From Tupaia tana (lineage: Eukaryota; Chordata; Mammalia; Scandentia; Tupaiidae), in NCBI GenBank assembly GCA_026018925.1, contig JAKSZU010000012.1:44555218-44619217 (forward strand): a stretch of DNA of 64,000 bases. The letters are read 5' to 3'. Every line of letters starts with the position of its first letter. Within the stretch, counting starts at the first letter, position 1. The notes under the pieces were generated by a model. The model saw only the letters and a program-made list of their open reading frames with translations. It was not told the DNA's origin and searched no databases. The translations under genes and the position numbers were made by a program. Below are positions 1-8,892 of the stretch, piece by piece.

Positions 1-421
1 CTTCCTCCTTCCCTCTGTCCCTCCATCCCTCCATCTCTTTATCCCTCTATCCCTCCATTTCTCCTTTCTTTCCTCCCTCTTTTTTATTTTCTCTTTTCTT
101 TCCTGTTTATTTTCTACTTGTGATGGCAGCAACTACTCAGAGACTCCTAGTCCTTTTTTGCAGAGAACAGAATGTTTAGAAAACTCCACTCTGGCTTGGC
201 AGTTTCCCAAAGGGAGAAGGAAGATGGGATTCTGTCCAGGCTTCCTGGAAGCCTTGGGGGTCTCTCAACTTTCTAAGATGGGCTTGTTCAGCAGACCTGG
301 TTTCTGGCTGAGGCTCGGCCGACAGCTCTGGAGAGGGCCCGGGCATCTCACCTCTCCTGAGCATAACTGGGTGACCGAGCATTGCCGAGTACAGTCTTGG
401 GGAAGGACTCTGGGTACTCAC
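1..421 (-). other. SCGB1A1: SCGB1A1 intron 1 (partial), with polypyrimidine tract at 1-130
   Basis: This is the intron that follows the splice donor at 415-421 on the minus strand. It runs off the left edge of the window, so exons 2 and 3, which encode the mature secreted protein, are not here. Positions 1-130 are a C/T-rich low-complexity tract. No coding exon is visible in the stretch. Confidence 0.75.
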
Positions 422-476
422 CAGAGCTGCAGCAGAGGGTGAGCAGGACCAGGGCGAAGGTGGTGGCGAGCTTCAT
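422..476 (-). CDS. SCGB1A1: SCGB1A1 (uteroglobin / Clara cell 10-kDa protein) exon 1 coding part
   Basis: Secretoglobin 1A1 is a small secreted, dimeric, airway-epithelial protein. The ATG is at 476-474 on the minus strand and opens MKLATTFALVLLTLCCSS, a hydrophobic signal peptide closely matching the MKLAVTLTLVTLALCCSS start known for human SCGB1A1. The exon stops after 18 codons plus one base at an exact donor, CTCTG|GTGAGTA (donor 415-421). This gives 55 coding bases, the same phase as human exon 1. Its position downstream of ASRGL1 on the same strand fits the human order at 11q12.3. Only the signal peptide is in the window, so the mature helices and the cysteines that form the disulfide-linked dimer cannot be checked. 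Another secretoglobin paralogue is possible but less likely, given the peptide and the neighbour. Confidence 0.88.
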
Positions 477-526
477 GTCTGGAGCCTGGGAGGCTTTGGT
501 CCCTGGATCCGGCGGGTGGTCTTGTG
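477..526 (-). other. SCGB1A1: SCGB1A1 5' UTR (estimated)
   Basis: This is the interval between the ATG and a transcription start placed 25-30 bases downstream of the TATA-like box at 551-558. The start site is inferred from TATA spacing and not seen directly. The length, about 50 bases, is ordinary for this gene. Confidence 0.5.
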
Positions 527-550
527 TGAGATGTGCCCACTGGGTGCCTT

Positions 551-558
551 CTTATATG
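551..558 (-). promoter_or_regulatory. TATA-like box of SCGB1A1
   Basis: The minus strand reads CATATAAG about 75 bases upstream of the SCGB1A1 ATG, which leaves room for a 5' UTR of about 50 bases. Secretoglobin 1A1 promoters are known to be TATA-containing. Confidence 0.65.
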
Positions 559-610
559 CTCCAGGCAGTGCCCAGTGGGAGGAGGGCAGTGTGCAGGCTC
601 CACTTGGGAG

Positions 611-656
611 ATTGCGCTGTTTACTTGATCATCGGCCTGATGGAATAAGTAAATAT
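611..656 (-). promoter_or_regulatory. Forkhead (FOXA) and C/EBP-like sites upstream of SCGB1A1
   Basis: On the minus strand AAGTAAACA (618-626) is a perfect forkhead core. It abuts GCGCAAT (611-617), half of a C/EBP palindrome. A second forkhead-like TATTTACTT lies at 647-655. FOXA and C/EBP control of the club-cell secretory protein promoter is established for rodents and human; occupancy here is inference. Confidence 0.55.
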
Positions 657-659
657 CCC

Positions 660-1575
660 CTTTTCTCAGCTCACTTTCTGTCCCCATTGAAACTGAACTT
701 GCACAATGGGCCATTTGAGATGGAGGGAGGGAGGAAACCAGAGTCCTGTGTGGAGGCAGTGAGGGGAACCCTGGTCAGAGGGCGTGGAGACCTGACCACT
801 GAACCTGAATGCTGGGGTAGTCCAGCGCAAAAGAGCCAATGTAGAGGTCACGTGGGCCCATCACTCCTGGAGAAACAGAGGCCCAGGGCCTCTTACAAGT
901 AGCAGGGACTGGACTGGGACTCAGGACCCTGACATGCCACTGCTGCTCTTCGAAGGAGGGAGCTGTGCCTTTAACCATGAAGGTCACGTGGTTCAGCGCA
1001 TCAGGTGGTTGGGCTTGGGGGAGACTTGAAATAGACGCTGTTGACAGTTAAAAGACTTCTCGACGGGATCCATCAGAAACTTGGGCCTCAAGTTGGGCTG
1101 GATAATCCTGTGCCAGGCTGGCCTTCCTTCCCACCTGGAACTGCCCTGGAGTCCTGCTTTGGAGTGGCGACCATGGGCACCTTAAGTCCGTATCTAGCTT
1201 GACTTCTTAATGGCCTTGACCCTCTTGACCCTTTCCTTCTTGAACCATTCTCTTCCCTGCGCTCCCACGGCCCAGTTCTTCCTGTTTTCCTTCCCTGCCC
1301 ATTTCTTCTTGTTCTCTTAAGATGTTTATTCTCCACTGACTGTTCTTAAGTGTCGGTGGTTCCCAGGCTTCGACCTGAACCCCCTTCTTGCCTCCAGTTT
1401 TGTGCTCGCTCTCCCCCATGCTTCCCTCGCTTCTCCAATGCCCAGGTTGTATAATGCCTGGCCTGGCCTGGCCCAAATTGAAGCCCCCTCAGCCTCCTGC
1501 CTCCCAGCTTACTTTCCTCATTTTCTGAAAGGACATTGAAATGATCTTTCTGAAGCTCACTGACCATGTCATTCC
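660..1575. other. SCGB1A1 upstream flank, unique sequence
   Basis: GC-rich, non-repetitive DNA 5' of SCGB1A1. I see no open exon with splice signals and no recognisable repeat. Distal enhancers could lie here, but nothing in the sequence alone proves it. Confidence 0.4.
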
Positions 1576-1618
1576 CTTCCTTCTTTTCTTCCTTCCTTTC
1601 TCTCTCTCTTTCTTTCTT

Positions 1619-1671
<53 letters not shown>

Positions 1672-1700
1672 CTCTCTCTCTTTCTCTCTCTCTCTCTTTT

Positions 1701-1755
<55 letters not shown>

Positions 1756-1757
1756 CT
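1576..1757. repeat. (TTTC)n/(TC)n microsatellite
   Basis: A nearly pure pyrimidine run of about 180 bp of TTTC and TC units. It continues directly from the poly(A) end of the neighbouring antisense SINE, so it probably expanded from that tail. Confidence 0.95.
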
Positions 1758-1932
1758 TTTTAGAGATTTTTGCTACAGGGAGCATGCGCTGGTCAGAGAG
1801 ACAGAAAGAAAGAAAAGAAAAGAAAAAGAAAGAAAGAAACCATCCACCCACCTCCACCTCCACCCCAGGGGATGGCCACAGCGCAATTCCTTCTTTTCCA
1901 TTCGCCTCTTGGGATTTTGGGCGCGTGCATAG

Positions 1933-1974
<42 letters not shown>

Positions 1975-2073
1975 GTGCCCAGTGTGTTTTAAGCCACCGA
2001 GTCCAAGACTCGCGACTTGAACCAGGAAACACAGTTGACTATGTGGGAATCCATTAAGCCACCTGCTGGTCCC
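1758..2073 (-). repeat. SINE family A, with internal GAAA and CA expansions
   Basis: Antisense copy ending in CTGCTGGTCCC, the reverse complement of the family A head. It carries two internal microsatellites, GAAA at 1800-1838 and (CA)n at 1943-1972, which lengthen it beyond the usual 250 bp. Confidence 0.9.
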
Positions 2074-2254
2074 TCTTAAAACCCTTTTAAAGACTTCTTT
2101 TTGCCAGCAGGATAAAGTTCAAGTGCAATGGGCAAGTCCCTTGCCCGGCTTTGCCTTTATTCCTCCACCCTCAAGCCCCCTCCCGCCATGGTGACTAACC
2201 CTTGCTATTTGTGAATGTTCTGCATTGTGTTCATAGCTTTCTTTTTTTCTTTTC

Positions 2255-2501
2255 TTTTCCCTTTTTTTTTTTTTTTTTTTTTTGAGAGGTTTTTAGGGTG
2301 CATGCGCTCACCAGAAAGACAGACAGATAGAAAGGGAGAAATCACCCCCGCCAGGGGGGATGGCCACGCCCCAATCCCTTCTCCTCCATTCTCCTCTCTG
2401 AATCTTGGGCACGCACGCACACATGACTGGAGTCTGGACTTGAACCATGATCGACTACATGGGAGTCCAGCGACATAGCCATTACGCCAACTGCTGGTCC
2501 C
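2255..2501 (-). repeat. SINE family A
   Basis: Antisense copy with a long poly(T) start at 2262-2283, the CACCCCC..GGGGATGGCCACGCC middle and the head complement at 2490-2501. Confidence 0.9.
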
Positions 2502-2825
2502 AGACCTTTCTACTTTTGCACCAGCTAAGTGTCATGTCTGGATTCCATGTTTCTGCCTGGTCCCTTTTTCCCAGTCCTGATCTCTGCAGCCCCCGGTGTG
2601 GGGAGCTGTCTTGCAGCAGGTCACGCCCTCCCCGGAGCTGCTCATTCAGTGGCTGAACAAGAGGGGATTTAGAGGCCTGGACAGCTCTGCACCATGCGGA
2701 TAACTCCACAGGGCAACACTGCCGCTCTTTCTGGTTGGGTGAGATTTGGTTCGGCCTGCGTCGCAGTTCTGCTTTTCCATCTGCCATCCTGTTTCCACCC
2801 CCGCTTCTTCACAGGTACTGCTCCT
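2502..2825. other. Unique intergenic sequence
   Basis: No repeat or exon recognised between two SINEs. Confidence 0.4.
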
Positions 2826-3165
2826 TAATAAAAATATTTAAAAATTTAATTGATAAATTAATTTAAAATGTAAAATTTTGCTTGAAGACACATGTACTCA
2901 CCAGAGACAGAAAGAAGAGAAAGCACACCTCTACGGGTGCAGTCCCTTCTTTTCTGTTTTGGCATGCACATACATGCTTCTGGCATATTTTTCAAACTGG
3001 GGCTTGAACCCTGCTGTGGGCCATGTGGAATCCAGCCACCTTAATCATAATGCCACCGGCTGGCCCTGTTTGTTTATTTTTAACAGGCACCAGGTCGGGG
3101 GCTTGAACTGTGGTCTACCATGTGGGACTCCAGAGCCCTAACCACCAGGCCACCTTGCTAGCCCC
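2826..3165 (-). repeat. Two old antisense SINE copies (family A, then family B fragment)
   Basis: A diverged antisense family A copy (2826-3066) begins with an A/T-rich tail and ends in GGCTGGCCC. It is followed directly by a family B head fragment (3070-3165) carrying the B-box complement and the complement of the CCACATGG head. Confidence 0.75.
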
Positions 3166-3192
3166 CACTCTTGAAGAGTTTGTTCTTTTTGT

Positions 3193-3420
3193 TTGTTTTT
3201 AGAGAGATTTTGGCTATAGGGCACATGTGGAGAGCCAGAAAGAGATGGAGAGAGAGGAGTGAAAAATCACCCCTAGAGGCATGGCCATACCACAATCCCT
3301 TCTCCTTTACAAATTCATACATGCCTGGCATGAGTTTCAGGCTGCCAGGTCTGGGAGTTGAACTGTAGTCGGCCCTGTGGGGGTCCAGCACCTTAACTAC
3401 CATGCCATCTGCTGGGTCCC
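3193..3420 (-). repeat. SINE family A
   Basis: Antisense copy flanked by an imperfect duplication, CTTGAAGAGTTTG (about 3171) and CTTGAAGGGTTTT (about 3424), consistent with a target-site duplication. Confidence 0.85.
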
Positions 3421-4395
3421 ATCCTTGAAGGGTTTTAAGCAGGATGTGATGTGGTCTGATTTTCCTTTCTGATGGGATGACTCTGACTCAGGCAGCTGGA
3501 GGCACGGGGTGCTGCTATTTCATGGGAGAAAGCGAGTTGGCGGTGGGAAGAGTGAAGTCCCCTGGACAGACTGCTCTGATCAGGGACAACTCTCACTGCC
3601 CTCACTCTGCTCCCTTCCGTGGAGAGCCCCCAGTGCGGGTTTTAACTTGTCATTCTTGTAGGACTCCTTTACTGGACTGACCTCCTTAGGGCTGAGGCCC
3701 CTGTGAACCAAGGAACATCATACTTGCTAAACAGGAATCCCTGGAATAATCGATGAATAAGACATGTGACAGATGGAGGCCGTGGTGACACTGGCACAGC
3801 CCCAATTAGAGGTGCCTTAATGTGGTTAAGAGCACAGGGTCTAAACCAGCCACCAATAAGGATTTGTCAAGTAAAGTAACAATGAAACCCGCAGAACTGA
3901 ACAAACAGGGGAGGGAGATCTTCCAAACTGATAAGGAAATGATCTCTAGGGGTGGACAGAAAAGGGAAAAAACAAGGCGTAGATCAGAGCACAGAACAGT
4001 AAGGAAAATCAAGGTGTACATTTGCTTGTGCTAAAATGGATGGTAGTGGTTATTTTCAGAAAGGAGAACCATGAGTAGGGAGACTGAGAGAGAAGGAAAC
4101 TTTTCCCCATAAGCCCTTTGATACTTTTTTTGCATCTGGAAGCTTATAAATACATTATAGATTCCAAATAGATTTTTAAAAGAGTACACGTACTGTGTTC
4201 CGATGACATTGAGGACATTAAGCTAAGTGCAATAAACCAATCACAAAAAGACAAATATGTCTGACTCCCATTTACATGAGGGACCTATGCTAGTCTAATT
4301 CATAGAGAAAGTAGAATGGGACGATTAGAGACCAAGGAGAGGAAACAATGGAGTTAATGTTTAGTGGGTACAAAGTTTTAATCTGTTATGTTCTT

Positions 4396-4718
4396 TTAGA
4401 AGTTTTATCATAAGGCATGTGTGCTCTCCAGAGAGAGACAGAGAGATTAGCGTAATGGCTATGTCGCTGGACTCCCATGTGGTCGACCACGGTTCGAGTC
4501 CCGAACCTGGTGGCTTAAACTCACGCTGGGCACATATATGTGCGGGCCCAAGATCCTAAGAGGAGAATGGAGGGGAAGGGATTGCGGTGTAGCCATCCCC
4601 CCGGGGGGGTGATTTCTCGCTTTCTGTCTCTCTGTCTCTCTGTCTTTCTGGCAAGAGCATGCGCCCTATAACAAAAACCTTTTCAAAACAACAACAACAA
4701 AACAGAGAGAGAGACAGA

Positions 4719-4783
<65 letters not shown>

Positions 4784-4961
4784 TGAGAAATCATCCCCCA
4801 AGGGCCATGCCACAACCCCTTCTCCATTCTCCTCTCAGGATCTTGGGCACACATGTACATGCACCCAGCATGTTTTTCAAGGTGCCAGGTCTGGAACTCA
4901 AACTGCAGAGTAGGCCAGGAGGGATCCAGTGCCTTAACTATCACACCACCTGCTGGACCAG
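4396..4961 (-). repeat. SINE family A antisense with a sense family A copy inside
   Basis: The outer antisense element starts at 4396-4445 and resumes at about 4703-4961. A sense copy lacking its first bases (TTAGCGTAATGGCTATG onward, 4448-4702) sits in its GA-rich region. The (GA)n run at 4700-4780 is expanded. Confidence 0.8.
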
Positions 4962-4971
4962 ACTTTTAGTT

Positions 4972-5374
4972 ATTGTTATTATTTAAGTCTATTTCTTCTG
5001 AGAGAGTCCAAGAGAGAAAGTGAGAGAGAGGCATGCACAAGGTTTTCCTCCCACCCCAGCCTCTACCAGTCTGGCTCATGGGCATGCATGCACCTGGGGT
5101 GTTCAGGGAGGTCCCAGCACATGAACTCAAAACCTGTCCCATTCGGGGCTGGCAAGTGGCATGGTGGTTAAAGGCACTGGACTCCCACATGGCCAACCAT
5201 GGTTTGGTGGACCTGGTGGCTTGCTTTCTCGCTTCCTCTCTCTCTCTCTCTGCCTCTCTCTGATCAAACTGGAAAATAATAATAAAGTTAAATAAAATAA
5301 TTCTTAAAAAAAAAAAAAAAAACCTGTCCCATTTAAGTCTGGTGGTGTTTACTGCTGTGCCACTGCCTGGCCCC
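4972..5374 (-). repeat. SINE family C antisense with a family B copy inserted
   Basis: The outer family C element ends in CCACTGCCTGGCCCC. A sense family B copy (5145-5320) interrupts it and is bounded by the duplication AAACCTGTCCCATT at 5130-5143 and 5320-5333. This proves that B inserted after C. Confidence 0.88.
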
Positions 5375-5490
5375 AGAGTTTCAGTTTTGCAAGCTGAGAA
5401 AGAGTTTTGGAGATTGATGGTGGTGATGCTTAACAAATTCCCCTGACTGTACACTTAAACAAGGTTGAGATGGTAACTTTTGTGTTATGT

Positions 5491-5491
<1 letters not shown>

Positions 5492-5525
<34 letters not shown>

Positions 5526-5778
5526 AGAGGTTTTTTCGCTATAGAGTGCGTGCGCTCGCCAGACAGACAGAGAGAGACATAGAGACAGAAAGCGAGAAAT
5601 CACCCCCCAGGGGGGATGGTCATGCCGCAATCCCTTCTCCTCCATTCTCCTCTCGGGATCTTGGGCACGCACGCACACGCGCCCGGCGTGAGTTGTAAGC
5701 CACCGGGTCCAAGACGCGAACCGCGGTCGACTACGTGGGAGTCCAGCTACATAGCCATTACGCTAACTGCTGGTTCCC
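5492..5778 (-). repeat. SINE family A with target-site duplication
   Basis: Antisense copy inside the L1M tail, bounded by TGTTATGTG at 5483-5491 and 5779-5787. The CpG-rich head (CGCGGTCGAC complement) suggests a young copy. Confidence 0.93.
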
Positions 5779-5880
5779 TGTTATGTGTATTTTATCACAG
5801 TTAAAATAATAGTAAAAAGAGAGAGGACAGATTTGAAAATGAGGCTGCTTAGATCGAATTCCAGACCCATCACTTACTGT

Positions 5881-6112
5881 TTTTTTTTTCTTTTTTTTTA
5901 GATTTTTGCCATAGAGTGCATGTGCTCACTGGAGAAAGAGACAGAGACAGAGAGAGGGAAAGTGAGAAATCCCCCAGGGAATGGCCACACCACTGCAATC
6001 TCTTCTCCTCCATTCTCCTGGATTGTTTTTTAAGCTGTTGGGTTCAGGCTTGGAACTGTGAAGTTGGCCATGTGGGATCCAGCACCTTAACCATCATGCC
6101 ACCTGCCGGGCC
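5881..6112 (-). repeat. SINE family A
   Basis: Antisense, moderately diverged; it ends with CCACCTGCCGGGCC. It is directly followed by another antisense SINE. Confidence 0.85.
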
Positions 6113-6466
6113 ACTTTTATTTATTTATTAATTATTTTTGCCAGAGAGTGTGTGTGCTTATAGGAGAGGGAGAGAAAAGAGAGAGAGAGAGAGAGAGAGA
6201 GTGAGAAAGCACCTTCCATGAGGGATTGTCGTGTCACATGGTCAGTTTCAGTGTCTGCACACCACCCCCCATGGGGACTGTTGAAAGGTGTGGCCAATAT
6301 TGTTTATATTGGCAAGAAAGTAATCCCTTCTCCTCCTTTTCCCTCCTTTTGAGGCTTTGGGCATGAACACACACACATCTAGTGTTTTTTAAATCACTGA
6401 GTCCTGGACTCGGACCACTTCCATGTGAGGTCCAGCTGCCTTAACAACCAGACCACCATCTGGCCC
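6113..6466 (-). repeat. SINE family A-like antisense copy carrying an 83-bp insert
   Basis: The normal antisense order, GTGAGAAAGCACC then TGTCACA then AATCCCTTCTCCTCC, is broken at about 6239-6321. The foreign stretch there recurs at 8811-8892 and is listed separately. Confidence 0.8.
6239..6321. repeat. Unclassified 83-bp repeat unit, copy 1
   Basis: It shares the order AGTTTCAG, TGTCTGCA, a C-run, GGACTG.TGAAAGGTGTGGC, TATTG.CAAGAA with 8811-8892 at roughly 80 percent by eye. It lies inside a SINE, so it arrived later or by conversion. I cannot name the family. Confidence 0.55.
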
Positions 6467-6692
6467 TGCTTACTAACTATTATCTTGGACAAACAATGTC
6501 TCCCTTTCTTCATGAGTGTAAGGAGCGTGATATTATCTACTGCACCTGGCCATGGGGAGTGACTGTAAAGCCCTTTCAGGTGTGACTTTTGTACAGCACG
6601 TACTCAGTAAATGTGGGGGAGTGTTATATTTGCATGTCTCCACACTGAAGGTGCGAGGGGAAGGCCTCTTGATTTCTTTTTTTCTTCTTAAG

Positions 6693-6939
6693 AGAGTTTT
6701 TTTTTTTTTTTTTTTTGCTATAGGGCATGTGCACTCACTGGAGAGACAGAGAGAAACAGAGAGACAGAAAAGAAGAAAGCACCCCCTGGGAGGATGGCCA
6801 TGCTGCAATCCCTTCTCCTCTATTCTCCTTGCATGATTTTTCACATGCACCTGGCGTGAGTTTTAAGCTGCCAGGTCCGGGACTCGAACTGTGGTCAACT
6901 ATATGGGAGTCCAGTGACATAACCATTACGCCTGGTCCC
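6693..6939 (-). repeat. SINE family A with target-site duplication
   Basis: Antisense copy bounded by AGGCCTCTTGATTT (about 6662) and AGGCCTCTTGGTTT (about 6940). Confidence 0.9.
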
Positions 6940-6944
6940 AGGCC

Positions 6945-7599
6945 TCTTGGTTTTGAGGGATTTGTTGTTGTTGTTCAAGTCTATGCTCATAAGTCTGGGG
7001 GAAGCAGAGGATCTTGGGTAAGCAATGCTGCATCATGTCGGGCTAGACCAAACATTTCCTTTGTTCCTGACTCTGCTGTGTTTAGCAAAACACCATGGGC
7101 TTGACTAATTCCCGTGTCCCTGGCCTGAACAGAGGACAGAGATGGACAGGTAAGGTTAATGCAGGAAAAAGTGCTTCCAAGGACCCCCATAGGAAAGTCA
7201 GGTAAAGAGGCTTAGAGTACCAGGAATATTCTGTTCTTGCCTTTGAGCTGTAGAGCGAGGACATCTCTCTGTATCCTCCACCAAACCAGCTGTTAAAGGA
7301 GGCAGGGGGCTTGGGGATGCGTGGTGTGACCACTTAGTGACACAACCCCGTGGCTGTGCAGAGAATGGCCTGATGAGTGTCATCACACAGTTTACTGATT
7401 TGAAGGACCTTGAAACTCAGCCCCATCAGAGACTGTATCCTGCTACCTCCAGGGCAGTCTGTGTGCAGTTCTCCAAGAGGCTGCCTTACGGGAATGGTGT
7501 GTGTCTTGGACTTGTTTCTGCTGTTTCTCTCTGCACGCTCCTCTGACTCCCTCATCCTCCCGTGTGAATTCTTGGGCCCCTTTCACCTTCTCTTCCTTC
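6945..7599. other. Unique intergenic sequence
   Basis: Non-repetitive DNA with a short GTT run near 6962. No exon with convincing splice borders was found. Confidence 0.4.
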
Positions 7600-7745
7600 T
7601 TTTTTTTTTTTAAATTTAATTTATTTATTTAATTCAATTTGTTATTATTATTTTTAATTTGAGAGAGAGAGAGAGAAAGGGAAAGTGAGAAAGCGAGCCA
7701 CCAGGTCTGGGACTTTAACCGTGGTTGGCCTCCACCCCACCAAGC
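7600..7745 (-). repeat. SINE family B fragment
   Basis: Antisense A/T-rich tail, GAGAGA tract, AAAGTGAGAAAGCGAGCCACCAGG and a partial head; the tRNA-like 5' end is missing. Confidence 0.75.
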
Positions 7746-8468
7746 ATGAGCCCTCTCGGGGGCCGGAATGGGGGAGGCCCCCAGCCAGAACCAGGACAAC
7801 CACCACGCCCCCTGCCAGTCCCCCTTCCTTCTATGTGTCTGGGCCCAGGCCTTCCATTACTACCTATATAAGAAGACGTTTAGTTTATATAGCTATCCAG
7901 CCTTCTCCGAGCCCTAGCCTTGACCATCTGATGGCCGCTGGACATCTTCAACTAGTTTTCTCAAACTTACAGAATTTAACTCTGAAGCTGAAGTCTTGAT
8001 CTTTGCTCTAAGCCTAGTCACTCTTTCCCCAGGATTGCATACTTTAGTGAATGACCTCACCACCCAGCTGGCCACGTCACCTGGACAAAGCCTTACTGTC
8101 TCTGGCCCAGCCCCGCATCTGTGAGTGTGGACAGAGCTGGGTGCCCTCCTCCGGGCTGTTCTTGCTCTTCAGGCTCCTTCAGTCTGTCATCTGGACCTTC
8201 TCTTCTGGGACTTCTGGGTCTGAGCACCACACGGGGTCCTGAAGCTTTAGTTTCATCATTGCCCCCCTTTGGGAACTATCATAAATGCGTGACAGTTACG
8301 CCTCTGGGTTTATTCAGGGGCTGCTTAGTTTAGGAGGCAAGAAACCCACTGAAGGTTGAAAACAGAAAGTTCTTCATTATTAAACGAGACCCTGTTGGGG
8401 GTGTCTCTGTGTCTCTCTCTCTCGGTCATGGAATAAATAAATCAATAAACTTCAAGAGTGTATGTGGG
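7746..8468. other. Unique intergenic sequence
   Basis: No recognisable repeat or gene. Confidence 0.4.
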
Positions 8469-8738
8469 GACCAGCAGTTAGCGTAATGGCTATGTTGACC
8501 GCGGTTCGTGTCCCGGACCCGGTGGCTTAAAACTCACGCTGGGCGCGTGTGCGTGCGTGCCCAAGATCCTGAGAGGAGAAGGAAGAGAAGGGATTGCGGC
8601 GTGGCCATCCCCCATGGGGGGTGATTTCTCGCTTTCTGTCTCTCTGTCCCTCTCTGTCTGTCTGGCGAGCACACGCGCCCTATAGCAAAAACCTCTCCAA
8701 AAAATAAAAAAAAATAAATAAAAATTAAAAAAAAAAAA
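8469..8738 (+). repeat. SINE family A with target-site duplication
   Basis: Sense copy bounded by AAGAGTGTATGTG on both sides (about 8454 and 8738). A short internal deletion removes the CTGGACTCCCA segment of the head. Confidence 0.92.
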
Positions 8739-8810
8739 GAGTGTATGTGTGTGGGTGCTTCTTTTTTCTGGGTTTGACTAATCTCTTGAGGTCAGCCCAT
8801 CTTAAGGGTT

Positions 8811-8892
8811 AAGTTTCAGATGTCTGCATCCTACCCCCCCCCCCTTGCGGACTGCTGAAAGGTGTGGCTGATGGTGTCCATATTGACAAGAA
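8811..8892. repeat. Unclassified 83-bp repeat unit, copy 2
   Basis: Partner of 6239-6321. It contains a C-run followed by GCGGACTGCTGAAAGGTGTG and CATATTGACAAGAA. Sequence beyond both ends does not match the other copy. Confidence 0.55.

Larger units (their letters stand above)
4185..5815 (+). repeat. Ancient L1M 3' end, split by younger SINEs
   Basis: Three separated pieces (4185-4395, 5375-5491 and 5788-5815) read consecutively as the well-known mammalian L1M tail. They hold CACAAAAAGACAAATA, TTCATAGAGAAAGTAGAATGG, GTTTCAGTTTTGCAAG, ACTGTACACTTAAAC and GTTATGTGTATTTTATCAC. SINE insertions fill the gaps. The L1 is on the plus strand and too decayed to encode anything. Confidence 0.75.
5822..6620 (-). 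repeat. MIR element (antisense), split by two SINEs
   Basis: The flanks 5822-5880 and 6467-6620 join as an antisense MIR, with a CCATCACTTACT half followed by ACTATTATCTTGG and a TTCATGAGTGTAAGG stretch. About 590 bp of SINE sequence lies between them. Confidence 0.55.

Noticed and set aside
1489-2020. Open frames of about 160 codons rich in F/L/S or K/E/R
   Set aside because: They are translations of the TTTC/GAAA microsatellite.
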